Assembly (NCBI GenBank): GCA_033060915.1
Contig: CM065388.1
Span: 34,817,001-34,881,000, forward strand
Reading direction: 5' to 3'
Length of the DNA stretch: 64,000 nt
Source of the DNA: Euryodendron excelsum
Taxonomy: Eukaryota > Streptophyta > Magnoliopsida > Ericales > Pentaphylacaceae
Below the pieces are notes generated by a model. It saw only the letters and a list, made by a program, of their open reading frames with translations. It ran no database searches and was not told the origin of the DNA. Shown here in pieces: positions 22,901 to 34,541 of this stretch (its first letter is position 1; each line of letters begins with the position of its first letter). A program made the position numbers and the translations under genes.

Positions 22901-23425
22901 TTTCCTTCCTCTTTTTGTGGCAATGTGTCCTAAAAAACACAAGTGATTATTCATTCTAGACTATCTCCCCTTGCCATTTAACAATGGGTATGGCAATGTT
23001 GTCCTTTTGTCTCTTGTGAATTTAACGATAACTTCATTTGGATGCCATAAAATCACCATTTTATGATAACAATCCATCACTGCATAATGTTTAGCTAACC
23101 AGTCCATTCCTAATATTACGTCAAACCCTTGTATTTCTAACACTACTAAGTCAGCATCAAATTGGTAGTTTGCGATCCTAACAACGCATGATTGGTATAC
23201 TAGTTTTGTGCCAACTATTTCGCTTATTAGTGTATTAATGTTTAACGTAGTGTCCAGGAGTTCAGGTTGCAATTCTAAACTATTCATGCAAGTATTTGAG
23301 ATAAACGAATGTGTAGCTTTTGACTCAAACAATACTTTAGCCCACAAATTATAGGTAAGGACAGTATCTTCGATAACAACATTCGAAGCCTCTCCCCCTT
23401 TTTCAAAAGTCATTGCAAACATTCA
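19990..23425 (-). pseudogene. Tekay-like pol relic: protease to chromodomain
   Basis: Protease (23422-22961): the retropepsin site reads VLFESKATHSFIS, so the catalytic aspartate and following glycine are altered; GMDWL is kept. Reverse transcriptase: PSTSPWGAPALFVWK (about 22690) and the active-site FIDDILIY (about 22340). RNase H is at 22129-21758, from about [10 protein letters not shown] to DLELAAVIF. The integrase zinc region (21442-21065) has HDLKLQYYWEGMK and CLTCQQLK. The integrase core (21060-20500) reads SDREPQF but GQSKRTIQ, so the catalytic glutamate is lysine. The integrase C-terminus (20423-20250) has LALRFIGPFEIIHRVG. A chromodomain-like tail lies at about 20140-20010 (EEPTWAAEEDM). 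Stops and frameshifts separate the pieces, so the copy is inactive. Confidence 0.85.
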
Positions 23426-23639
23426 TGGGGGTCCTCTATTTCCTGTCTGATTTTCTCTTCCTTCACTTGGTGGTGGTACACGTTGGTTTGGGGGTGGCAA
23501 TGGTAGGTTTTGCCTTGGTAGGGGTAGTTGTGGTCGTTACGGTGGTGGTTGTATCTGATGTGATTGCCGCTACGGTGCATTTGGATCACTTTGGATTGGT
23601 GGCATATATGGCGATTGCAAACCACTAGTGCGATTCCAA

Positions 23640-24440
23640 GGTCGAGGATTTGGGGGGTATAGGCTGTTCTTCTTGTGATGTCCTTAGCGGTTATAGTTAA
23701 AGCACATGCTCAAGTCGCTTGCTTGACCCCTCCAGTTCAATCTCTCAGCTGGTCATTGAGGGTAAGGCTGGTAAGCTCCTTTTTGTGCCCCAATTCCCCC
23801 ATCTTGTTGTCTCTCCATGGCCCTTCTCTTCCTTGATCCTTCCTAGGTGTCCCTCTCTGTGCGTTATCTAACTCTTGCTCAACAAGCATCACACGGTCTA
23901 TTAGCTTTAAAAAATTTGGTACCTTTAGCACAATAATACGGCCATGGATTGTTGGCCTTAATCCTCTCTCGAACCTTCAGGTCTTTCCTTCTTCAGTAGA
24001 CACAAAATTAGGAGCGAACCTTGATAGCTCCAAGAACTTGGTAGCATACTGCTCTATTGTCATCCCTTTTTGCTGCAATGGGACAAATTCCTCTATTTTT
24101 ACCTGTCTAAGACTCTCCTGAAAGTAATGGTTATAAAACACTTCTGTAAACTCCTCCCAATTCATCCCGATCACATTCCTCCCAGCCGTAATGGAGTCCC
24201 ACTAAAAGTTTGCCTCTCCTTGAAATTTGTAGGCTACAAACTCCACTTGGTACTCTATGGGTGTTCCCACAATATCTAACACTTTGCGGACTTATTTCAA
24301 CCATCTCTCAGCTAATGTGGGGTAAGCTTCCTCATACAATTCAGAAGGGTTTTGTTTTTGAAACTCCCTATGTAACATTGCCTTTCTTTCCTCCAGATTC
24401 ACCATTGGAGGTGGCACCATCCCCGCTGGTGGTACGTTCT
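23640..24440 (-). pseudogene. Tekay-like gag relic
   Basis: The gag core reads NWEEFTEVFYNHYFQESLRQ, QQKGMTIEQYATKFLELSRF and, upstream, ERKAMLHREFQKQNP. A glutamate-rich linker follows (23931-23737). A zinc-knuckle position at about 23700-23660 reads CFNYNR, then a stop, then GHHKKN, so the finger has lost cysteines. Stops occur near 24203 and 23974. It would have been the structural protein of the particle and is not expressible here. Confidence 0.75.
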
Positions 24441-24480
24441 TGGGAAGGTGAATGTTTAGATTTTTATCAAGGAAATCTTT

Positions 24481-24880
24481 TTTTTTAAATGAGTTAGAGG
24501 TGAAGATGATGACTCAAGTCTATATATTGGTCTTAGTGAGGAACGAAGACACACGATGATCTTCAATTAAAAGTGAATATATTAGTGGTCTTGAAAGATT
24601 TGGTATATATGTAAAAGTAAGAAGATACGATCTAAAGCTTCTTTTTATAACATTATGGTTTAACATATCCTAGTAAATCGAGTAATAGAAGCTCAAGGAA
24701 GCGATGTCGAGACATAAATGATAAGGGTTTGAAGTGCAGCATGAAAATAGAGATATGGGATTGGTAATTTTTCCAAATAGAAGTTTGGAATTACAATCGA
24801 AGTACCTAGATATTACCTTGAGTATAAAACAAACTAGTAGGAGGAAAAGTGGGGGCACAGCTAGTATGTCGGTTGTGTAT
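24481..24880. other. Unassigned 400-bp stretch between two gypsy fragments
   Basis: I see no domain, LTR terminus or repeat that ties this to either neighbour. It could be the leader of one of the flanking gypsy elements. Confidence 0.4.
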
Positions 24881-26536
24881 TACACGAATTACCACACATG
24901 AATTCTGTATAAACTTGATTCTATCAGACATGCAACATTTTGACATGATCTTAGGAATGGATTGAATGGCTAAATCCTATGAGTTAATGGACTGTTATTA
25001 CAAGACAGTAACACTATGACAGATGCTTTACGTAAAAAGAATTAAGGAAATATGAGTAGTGTAATAATGAAATGATGGAAGCTCAAGAGATACTAAAATA
25101 TTATAATTTACGTGTTGATATGAGTGAAGGTCAAGGGCATTGTATAACATAGTAATTCAACCAATGTTATTAAGCAAGTCAAGGAAGCGCAGGCAAATGA
25201 TTCGAAAGTCAAAAAGATCAAAAGCAAGATCGAACCAAAAAAAAAAAAAAATGGAAAGAAGAATGGGAAATACAATCAGATGGAAGTGAGGTATAAATGC
25301 AGATTGTATGTGGTAAATGATGACAAGCTAAAGAATGAAATTATGGAGGAAGCACCCCATTCAAATTAACCATTAATCTAGGGAATGCTAAAATGTACCA
25401 TGATCTAAAGAGACAGTACTATTAGAAAGGAATGAAGAAAGATGTCACTAACCTTATAGTTGAGTGTCTTACTTGTCAGCAAGTGAAGACAGAACATTGG
25501 CGACCTGGTAGATTGTTGCAACCACTATCCATAGCATAACGGAAATGGGAGCACATCATAATGGACTTTGTAATGGGATTGCCTAGAACTCATCATGGTT
25601 ATAATATTATTTGGGTGATTGTGGATCCTCTAATAAGTTGGCACATTTATAAGCATTTTGTTTAACAAGTCATATATCAAAGAGATTGTCAAATTACATA
25701 GAATTCCCAAATTTATTGTCTCTGATAGAGATCCACGTTTTGCGTCTTCATTCTAGAAGAGATTGCAAAAAGCACTAGTAGGCCAAGTGAAGCTAGGTAC
25801 TGTATATCACCTATGACCTAATAACTATTCAGAAAAGGTAATACAAATAAGGAAGGATCTCGTGTACTAAATTTTTAAAGAAGTTGGAGTGAGTATATGT
25901 TTTTAGCGAAATATGTTTGCAATAACAACTACCAAGAAAATGTGAAAATGGCCCAATTACGAGGCACTGTATGGTCGACCTAGTAGCCCACCCAAGGATT
26001 GGTTGGAGTTTGGAGAGCATCGATGGTATGGACCAAACATTGTTTAGTGCATAACTGAAAAGATCAAATATATTCGTGGAGATTTACTTACTACTTAGAT
26101 TCGATAGAAGAACTACGCGTAGAGATGACTCTTGGGGTTTAATGTAGGATAAGCAAAGAAAGCTAGCGCCAAGGTTTATTAGTCCGTTTGAGATTTTGCG
26201 TTTGATAGAAGAAGTGATATATCAACTAGATCTACCTTTGCAAGTCCATGATGCATTTCATGCGTCGATGCTTCGTCAACACATTCTTGACTGAAATCAT
26301 GTGATTAAATAGAAAGATGTCCAACCACAAAAGATGTGACCTATAATGGGAAGCCATTACAAATTTTAGATTCACAAGAATGAGTCTTACGGAACAAAGT
26401 CATACCTCTAGTTAAAGTGTTATGTCAACACCATAAAGTAGAAGATGTAACTTTGGAAGCAGAAATTAAAAATGAGAACCAAAATTGCAAAGAAGTACAA
26501 GTTGCTGGGACGAAACTCTCCTTTAGGGGGTCAGGT
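24881..26536 (+). pseudogene. Tekay-like gypsy pol fragment, reverse transcriptase deleted (plus)
   Basis: Protease remnants (FDMILGMD and ELMDCYYKTV) occur at about 24938-25010. The frame then jumps past reverse transcriptase and RNase H to the linker before integrase (IKQVKEAQANDSKVKKI, about 25172). The integrase zinc finger and core follow, with the core reading KFIVSDRDPRFASSF at about 25710. Stops and frameshifts are frequent. The integrase C-terminus and chromodomain region lie at about 26130-26510. It ends in CTTTAGGGGGTCAGGT at the LTR start, a polypurine-tract position. It is more decayed than the minus-strand copy. Confidence 0.75.
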
Positions 26537-26587
26537 TGTAAAACCCAGTATTTCTTTTAAAATGTTTATAAAATAAAGATTTTGAGG

Positions 26588-26614
26588 ATATATATATATA
26601 TATATATATATATG
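26588..26614. repeat. (AT)n microsatellite
   Basis: About 13 AT dinucleotides lie near the start of the LTR and are followed by a short GT-rich run. Confidence 0.9.
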
Positions 26615-28805
26615 GGTGTGTGTGCGCCTATCACATGGGTTTAGATTAGTAGCGGAATAAAAAAAAAATGGAGAACCAATTACATGTTGTCATGATGTCT
26701 TCTTAAAGCTATCACAATGGGAGCCCCATTGCCGCAAGGAGCATGCTTATGCATGCTTATTGACTATGAAGAAGCTGCAAGGTGATGAAGTGGGGGACAA
26801 TCTGTGCATAGGTGTAAGTAGAAGAAAAGATAAAAAACAAAAAAAGAAAAGGAAGGTGGAGTGGGGAACAATTCGGTTGACCCGTTGGACACTTGTTCTC
26901 AATGCACCACTAATTTCATGCATAAAAAATATTACAATGTCTTTAGGAATCCAAATAGTAGAGGTTTAATTCGTGAAAAGAAAAGGACAAAGTAGATATG
27001 GAGAGAGCGAGAGAAAGAGCAAAGGGAAGGGGCTGCTGCCTTCGGTAACGAAGGAGGGAAAGTCTTCGGGAGAGCTTGCACAGTGGGGGAAAGCTAAAAC
27101 AAGGTAAATAAAATCAGCCCTATTCCTTTTTAAGGGCCATGCATGCATTGTAGTTGACTGGAAAACTGCCCAAAACTGGCTGGAAGCCATGGTTTCCGGC
27201 GAGTGAACAGTTTAGGGAAAAATGGAAGGAAGCTTGAAAAATGATGATCTGTCCATGCATGTGCGAGTTAGTTGGAGTAGAATGATTTTCATGAGGGCAA
27301 TACTCAGAATTATAGAAGTCTTAGAGACCCAGACCATCACACTATGGTTGTCAAGCCATTTAATTGTTTTCTTCCTAAAACATTGCTTAATCGGGTTGCA
27401 TGGAATGGTTTTTTGTTTTACATGGTTTGCATGTCAATTAGATGATGTGTATTGGCAGATTTTAGGTTGATTTTAAGTGTTATAAGCCTTGAGGGTAATG
27501 GGTAATCACTGTAATGCAAGAATCCCAAGTTCCAGTTCATTGTGCAAAGTTCTTTCGTGCGCAGAAATTTGCACAACTGTGCACTTGCAGGCTGTTTTTG
27601 AAGGAATAATTGTTCTTAAATCAAAAAGCATAAAACATGAAAGTTGTAGAAGTTTTTGAGTAGTATAGTTTAGACTCGAGAATTACTTGATTCTGTTAAG
27701 AAACAAGAGAGAAAAACCTCGGCTAATTGATTCTGAAGGATGTCAAAATTGAGCGAAAATAGGAAGAAGATGATGAACATCGGCTAAGCAAGGCCCAACC
27801 ATGATTTTGGGCTGTTATTTGGACCAATGGATCCCACAAAGAATATAGTCAATTTATAATCTATTTGGCCCAATCCGAAAGCCCTATATACTTTCTTGAT
27901 TTTTAATTGAAACATTTTTTGAACGCTTGATTTTTTTTACAAATTCTAGATTGCTACAAATTTTGTGTGGCTTGATTTTACCCATTTATAAACTCTGAAA
28001 GGAGAGTGGGTAAGTTTTGAAAATATCTACTCATTACTATGTATTTTGAGCATTTCAAATAAGAAATAACCATTTTCTGTAAAAAAATATAAATATAATA
28101 AATTAAGGAAAACTAGCCATTAAAAAGATTTTATTTAACCTAATATTTTAAATAATATTTTTAGAAATCAATTTTGAAAATTTTTAGAAATTAATTATCA
28201 TTTTCTAAAAATTTTAGTTGTTCAGGTTTTGACATAAATTACTTGGATAATCCCGAAGAATTACCTAGACTATTTATTTTAATAAATTTAAAGTACTCGA
28301 GATCATTCCACAAAATATTTTCAAAGGACTTTGGAAAACCCTTACGTGTGTTTAGGATTTTCAAAACTAAAGGATAATAAAGATCATACCTATTAGGCCA
28401 AATGGGTCATAAGGGTATTTTGGTCATTCCACCTTACGACGAGCAAACTTAGGATCATTAGAGAGTCTTTACACCATATAGCATGATACTTGAGTTGTTG
28501 TTAATAAATGACTGTACTTGATAGAGTTGCATGTAAATCGAGACAAATCCAATATGACTACCTGAGTCAACATGGATGATCAGGTAAGGGGTACCAATCG
28601 AGAGTAACAATATGCTTAGTTCATTTCGATGTACATATTTTGAACTGTACAATTATCTAAATTAAAAAGCATGATTTCTTATTATGTTCTTTTTGAACTA
28701 TATTATTGTATGCTTTCAACTATTATACATGAGATAGCCAAATGAACTATTCACTATTAGATTGAGTAACATGGTTATGGAAATGAATTAGGAGGTTATG
28801 GTCCA

Positions 28806-28917
28806 AAGTCCAGACCGATACGGACTTGGTTGTAAGTCCAGACCTATGCGGACTTGATTTTGAGTCAAAATCGATGCGGGCTTGGTCGTAAGTCCATACC
28901 GATGCGGACTTGGTCTT
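28806..28917 (+). repeat. 28-bp tandem repeat (x4) in Tekay LTR
   Basis: Four 28-bp units, each with AAGTCC near the start and GCGGACTT in the middle, so each can fold back on itself. Related units occur at about 36337-36430 and, on the other strand, at 11395-11457. The array is thus a conserved LTR feature of the family. Confidence 0.85.
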
Positions 28918-29641
28918 GGCCCGGACTTTAAATAGGGTTAAAGAACCGCGCTACCCAATTTAAGAATTGGCATGTAGAAAGGGAAGATAAGGTGGTACCT
29001 TGAGCATAGTAAAGAAATGAACAATTGTTTGTTGAGATATCATGACTTTGCCGAATTTTACATGACATATGCTGAAATTTCGAATGTATCTGATATAATT
29101 TTGTATATCATTGAGTATTGTAGCACTTATCTTGATTTCAAAAGTATTGCTTTCATCTGCTATCTCAGAAGTCAGTTAAACATTGTTCTATGAAAAACTT
29201 AAATTTATTGTATGTTGGATAATACACTACTGTTGGGCTTTACAGCTCACCCCATTTTACGGGTAACATTTCAGATGGAAAGGTGCTAAACGTGATAGGA
29301 ACAACAATATGGATTTTCAAGAATTATGTTGTACATCGAGAAAAGTCGCAAATGAAACCCTAAGATCCAGTTGTCTTCTTTTTAGTTTAGCAGGAGTTTG
29401 AAACTATGTAGATTTTGATTTAATTGGTGTAGAGACATCGGATAATGAGATATAGTGACGAGATATGGGTTGAATGTGTTATTTGAGTTAGTTTAGAGAC
29501 TGAAACTAGTATTATTTAGACTATACATCTTGAGCACCTGTTGGCCCCTCATGGGAGTGTTAATACAATTGATCTGGGATTAGCAAGTGGTCTACATCAA
29601 GCCACCTAAAATTTTGGGCCAAGGAAATTCGGGGTGTGATA

Positions 29642-30302
29642 GTTTTTATGCAAGTCTCACGGTTATATATAGGACTATGTATATGAGTATAGATATATAA
29701 GGAATGGAGACTTAAATATAGGAGTAATGGGGATGGGAAGGTTGCACGGTTGACATTTGGCACCAAAGGGTTGCCATGGGAAGGAATTAAGAGCATGCTT
29801 AGGCATATTGCAAGTCTTGGAGGCTACCAAAGTAAGGCTACCGTGTGCAGCATTGGGAAGGAAAAAAGGCAAGGAAAGGAGAGAAGGAGGGTGAGAGGAT
29901 TGGCCACCCTTACCCATACAACTTTAAAAAAAATGTTTGTTGCGTGAGGTTATAGATAGGCAATGCTGCCATTTGAATAAGGATGCAACCGAAACCAAGT
30001 AAGAGGGAAAGAGAGAAGAGAAAAAAAAAAGAGAAAGAAAGAGAAAGGAGGAAGAAGAGGAGGGTGTTCGGCCAAGGTAAGAAAGAGAAGGACAAGAGGG
30101 TAAAGAGGGACTAAGAAGTAAGAGGTAAGCTAACTTTCGTAAGTCTTTTATAAATGCTGCATGTTCAATAGAGAGGGCCATAATGGCCGGAATCGTGACC
30201 GGAAGCTATGGATTCTAGTGAAACTCTAAATGCTTCAACACCTCAAAACATAGAAGCGCAACTTAACCATGTTTCCCTACCATTTAGGGGCTGTTATAGG
30301 GG
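29642..30302 (+). mobile_element. Tekay-like LTR, 5' portion, split by Tat copy B
   Basis: The segment at 29655-29702 (TCTCACGGTTATATATAGG and onward) nearly repeats 37905-37950, which is inside another LTR of the family. The purine-rich stretch at 29860-30110 matches the reverse complement of 19330-19700. The LTR continues after Tat copy B at 34907. Its first bases are replaced by the end of the preceding LTR. Confidence 0.65.
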
Positions 30303-31790
30303 TGCCGCGCCCCTGTTTTTGGGTCCAAGGCCCTTTCGGCTTGGAGACAAAAGCACGGAACTCTGTCATTAGAACTCATCCTCCTAGAAGGATAAGTGCA
30401 ACTAGGTTTGAACTTGAAATTGGTTTGATTAAGGGTTTTTTAAAAAAATAGGAGTCGCCACCTAACTTGATTAAGGTGAGTTAAGGCACCTAAAACTAAG
30501 TGTTAATTCGAAGATTAAGCTTAGGATTTTTGGAAAAGATTTTGAAAACTCTCTTAAGAGAGGGTCTTTAAGCAAATGGGTTGTTTGGCAACCTTTGGAA
30601 AGATTTAAGCCCTGTTTGAAAATAACTCCATTTTGGTCTTTCGAAAACAGAAATCTATGGCTTGGGGGTTGGTTACGTGTAGGGAAGATATCCTACGATC
30701 ATCACCCTACCCTGCCCTTTTGGTACCTACATGTTTAATCACCCTTTGTTCACTCACTAGAATAACCGGTTACCATTATCCACTTAATATCCACTTTAGA
30801 ATTTTGAAAACAGAGTTTAGTCATCACTTTTCGGATGAATGATGCTTGGTGCAAGTTTTGGAAGAAGTTTGAAAACATGGGAGTTTTGTAGGAGTTTGAA
30901 ATGAAAACTTTGAATTGATTGATGTTTTTGAAAAGGGGATTGGAGTTGGAATGGAAGTTATGATTGCATCATTTTAGGTTGCCTACGTATCTCATTTGAC
31001 GAGAATCAGGTCATTCGTAGTTCGGGCTAGAGCCCAATGGAAAACAAACACGTTAGGGCCTTTGGATAGTTTTGAAGATATTTTGAGGTCTTTGAAAGAG
31101 TTTGAAGACACTTTGAGGTCTTTGGAAACATGTCTTGAAAATTTTGATTTGAAACCGGGTGTTGGAATATTTTTGGAATAGAACTCAAAAGTTTTTGAAG
31201 TGTTTTGAAGTGTTTTTGGAACAACTCAAGGGAGTTTTGGAAAATGCTTTGGAATAACTCAAGAGAGTTTTCAAAATGTTTTGAGGTCTTGGATGTAGAG
31301 TTTCGGATTGAAAACATCCCTGTGAACTTCTCTTTGAAAAAGCTTTTTGGAAATGGTTTTTGAAAACACCTAAGGTTTTGAAACCCTAATATGGACAACC
31401 TTGAAGGTTGTTCTTGATATATCACATTCCGTTGGAATCCCTCACCATGGGAAGGGTAAGGACACCTTAGGATTGTGAGTTCTTGAAATCATTTTTGGGA
31501 ATACTTTGAAGATAGAGTGTGGGAATATTTCAAAGGGTTATGGAGTTGATGTTTAAAATCTCAAGAGAGTAGGAGATTTTTGAAAAATAGAGAATGTGAA
31601 TAGTTTTAAATGGAAAGATGATTTAGAAAATAGTCCATGTGTTGGAACCTTGAAGCATACTAACCTAGATTGAGTTGGCCTAAGGTTAGAGGTGACCTAA
31701 GGTTAACTAATTTGGGTTAGGTTAACTTAGAGTTGAGGTGACCTAGGGTTAATCAACTAGAGTTTGGTTAACCTAAGGTTAAGGTGATCT

Positions 31791-32030
31791 AGGGTCAAGT
31801 TAACCTAGGGTTGGATAACTAGGGTCAAGTCAACCTAGGGTTGGATAACTTGGGTCAAGTTAACCTAGGGTTGGATAACTAAGGTTAAGTTAACCTAGGG
31901 TTGGATAACTTGGGTCAAGTTAACCTAGAGTTGGATAACTAGGGTCAAGTTAACATAGGGTTGGATAACTAGGGTCAAGTTAACCTAGGATTGGATAACT
32001 TGGGTCAAGTTAACCTAGGGTTAGATTGGA
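31791..32030 (+). repeat. 30-bp minisatellite (8 units) in LTR copy B
   Basis: Eight head-to-tail 30-bp units built on AGGGTCAAGTTAACCTAGGG with a GGATAACT end. Degenerate GGTTAACCTAAGGTT-like units extend upstream to about 31660. Each unit contains the palindromic core GTTAAC. The array is absent from copies A, C and D. Confidence 0.95.
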
Positions 32031-33430
32031 AGATGGTTTTGAAAGGTGATTTTATGCATTTTGAAAAGAGTTTTGGAAAACACATCTTGTTATGCAAATG
32101 ACTTTGGTAGACAACCTTTTTAAAGATCATTTTCATAAAAATTTGACTCTAGCCAAGAATATGGTTTATATGGCTGGTGTTTGAAAACCATTCCAAAGAA
32201 GGTTTTCTTAGGACCATTATAACCTTTATCTTGACAAGAGTATAGATTTCAAGAATCAACACAATGATGACATATTTTGGAAAACCACTTTTAATGTAAG
32301 GATGGAGAGAATGAATCTTTGAAAACCATTTTTGAGAGAAAGATTTTGAAAACGATTGTTAAAGGAAACCATTGCAACAAGTTAGCGTTCCTATGGCCAA
32401 TGTAAAAGAGAGACCACTCAAGAGAGGGTTTCATGGACCATTTTAACCATTAAACTTGAAAGAATGAAAATCTTAGAAATCAAAGAGTTTGAAAAACACT
32501 TGTGTGCAAGAATAAAAAGAGAAGGGAACCATTCTAACAATTTAAGGTTCTTATGGCTAATATACAAGGGAGACCACTCAATAGAGGGTTCCATGGGGCC
32601 ATTTCAACCACTAAACTTAAGAGAATGGAAACCTTGAAAATTAGAGAGTTTGAAAATAACTTTTATGCAATTTGAAATTCAATGATGCAAAAGTGAGTTA
32701 GGGGTTAATGAGAGATTTTCTATGGCATAATTCCTAAGGTCTCATCCTAAACTTCAAAGGACCAACTCTTAGAACCATTTTGAGAGGAATATGGAGCTTG
32801 AAAGTGGCATGGAAATAAGAATAATGCAAGCTTTGTAGAACATGGTTATAAATATGAAAATGAAGCCAGGCACACAAGACATGATCAAGATAGCAAAATG
32901 CAAGGGGGTGATGAATACATACAAGGTTTTAGGCTACACCACATAATCAAGGGGCTTCTAGGCCATACCATCTTAAAGTAGGCTAGTGAGAGATCGGCCT
33001 ACACGGTGGCTCCCACTAGCTTTCCTCTAGGCATAAACTAAGAGCCCTCTTGGCTTCAAGCATGCAAGAAAGCGAGGTTGAAGATGGGGATTGAAATAAA
33101 GAATAGCCTAAGTAGGCTAGAAGGGAGAAGAGAAGAGTGGGGGAAGACAAAAATGCAAAAGAAATACCACCTGTTGCCTTCAATACACTTGTAATCCTCT
33201 ATGGATGTCTTGACTTGAACTTGGATGGCTTCAAGTAGGCTTGAGGGGCTGGAAGGAGGAGTTTAATGGTGTATAGGGCTATGTAGGTGAAGTGTATAGG
33301 CTAAGGGGAGATGGAATCTAGCCTAAGTGTTGGAGGAGTGAGATGTATATAAAAATTTGAGATTCTGGAGCAGTTGCAGCAGAGTTTTGCATCAATTTTT
33401 GGTTCTGGAATATGCAAAGGGGGAGGCCTG

Positions 33431-33477
33431 TATTTATAGGCAAAATTTTGGACAAGGGCGCATGTAGGACATGCGCC
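33431..33477 (+). promoter_or_regulatory. LTR TATA box with downstream hairpin (copy B)
   Basis: TATTTATA at 33431-33438 is followed 18 bases later by a perfect 9-bp inverted repeat at 33457-33477 (GGCGCATGT, AGG, ACATGCGCC). The position relative to TATA would place the hairpin at or near the 5' end of the transcript. Confidence 0.6.
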
Positions 33478-33779
33478 GGTACTATTCCATTGGCAGAATG
33501 CCACGTGGCACCCATTGTACTGGCTAAATCTTGATGATTGATCTAACTTTGGTCAATTTGATCAAAATCTGGGCGCATGAAGCATAAACTCCATTATGAG
33601 GAGTGTTTGTTTAAACTTTGCCTCGATAATTGAGTTAACCGGGAAGGTGTCGGAGGAATCGGTTGCACCCATGGTGTTCTCTTAAGGTTTTTCATGAACT
33701 TTCGTGTTTTCAAAAAGTTCGAATGGTGTTTGGAAGTATGAGATATCATCTTGGGAAATATGCATAAAATTGCATCTTT

Positions 33780-34210
33780 GCGGAGTGTCTGTGATACGCT
33801 CCACGGGGGTTCGAAAGTGGCTGTTTTCGTGTTGCATGATCGAGGCCTTTGGGGAGCGATCTCTTCAATCGGACCGTACCGATGGAAAGTACTTTGAAAA
33901 TAATTTTGGAAATTTCCTTTTTTCTTAAGTTGTTTGACGATGTGCTGTAATCAGAGAATTGGGAAAAAAGTCAATCTAGGCGGAGCATTTGTGAGACGCT
34001 CCAGGGGTTGCTAAAAGTTATATTTTTCGAGCCATACGATGAGGGACCTTGGGAAGTATCTATCCGATCGAGCCGTATCGATGGAAAGAACTGTGAATGA
34101 GCTTTCGGGAATTCCCTGGTTTACGCATTTCTCAATTCATTTGACGGTGCGTTATAACTAGAGAATCGGGAGAAAAGGCAATTTAGGCGGAGCGTTTGCG
34201 AGATGCACCA
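33780..34210 (+). repeat. About 200-bp tandem repeat with GCGGAG...CTCC hairpin, copy B
   Basis: GCGGAG starts at 33780, 33980 and 34188, giving periods of 200 and 208 bases. Units share the AGAATTGGGAAAA-like block, a FATE-independent block around ATCGATGGAAAG, and the short foldback GGAGCGT/ACGCTCC. Confidence 0.75.
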
Positions 34211-34339
34211 AGGAACTTTTATCGAGTCGTGGGTGCTTAGTGTCATAAGGTCCTCCTCAGGTTAAACAGGGGTGTGAGACAAGACCTACCGTTCAATATC
34301 CTAGGACCAGTGTTGCTTTGGGGCGCGTTCGGGTTGATA

Positions 34340-34541
34340 GGGGTAAAATGGTCATTTTGACTAGGTTTGGTTGAAAATGGTCTGAAATGGATCGGAGTGT
34401 AGCGTTAAGCGTGTTTGGTCATTCAGGGATGATCCCGGGAGGGGTAAAATGGTCATTTTGATTAGGTTTGGTTGAAAATGGTCTGAAATGGATCGGAGTG
34501 TAGCGTTAAGCGTGTTTGGTCATTCGGGGATGATCCCGGGA
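34340..34541 (+). repeat. 101-bp tandem duplication in copy B
   Basis: GGGGTAAAATGGTCATTTTG starts at 34340 and again at 34441. The two 101-bp copies differ at about two bases, so this duplication is recent compared with the rest of the LTR. Confidence 0.9.

Larger units (their letters stand above)
19964..24480 (-). mobile_element. Ty3/gypsy element with chromodomain (Tekay/Del-like), interior, 5'-truncated
   Basis: Read on the minus strand, the order is gag, protease, reverse transcriptase, RNase H, integrase, chromodomain, polypurine tract, LTR. This is the gypsy order. The chromodomain-bearing integrase C-terminus points to the Tekay/Del clade. No 5' LTR or primer site follows gag on the right, so the 5' end is missing beyond about 24480. 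Frames are broken many times. Confidence 0.85.
26537..29641 (+). mobile_element. 3' LTR of plus-strand Tekay-like fragment
   Basis: It starts TGTAAAACCC directly after the polypurine tract and ends GGGGTGTGATA (expected terminal CA decayed). It is about 3.1 kb. It shares blocks with the minus-strand LTR (10682-12558 and 19335-19963) and the plus-strand LTR at 34907-36785. It contains an (AT)n run and a 28-bp tandem array. The open frames inside have no recognisable domain. Confidence 0.8.

Noticed and set aside
31791..32030. 30-bp direct repeats as CRISPR or telomere-like sequence
   Set aside because: Units are contiguous with no spacers, and the unit is not a telomere repeat. It is a minisatellite in an LTR.
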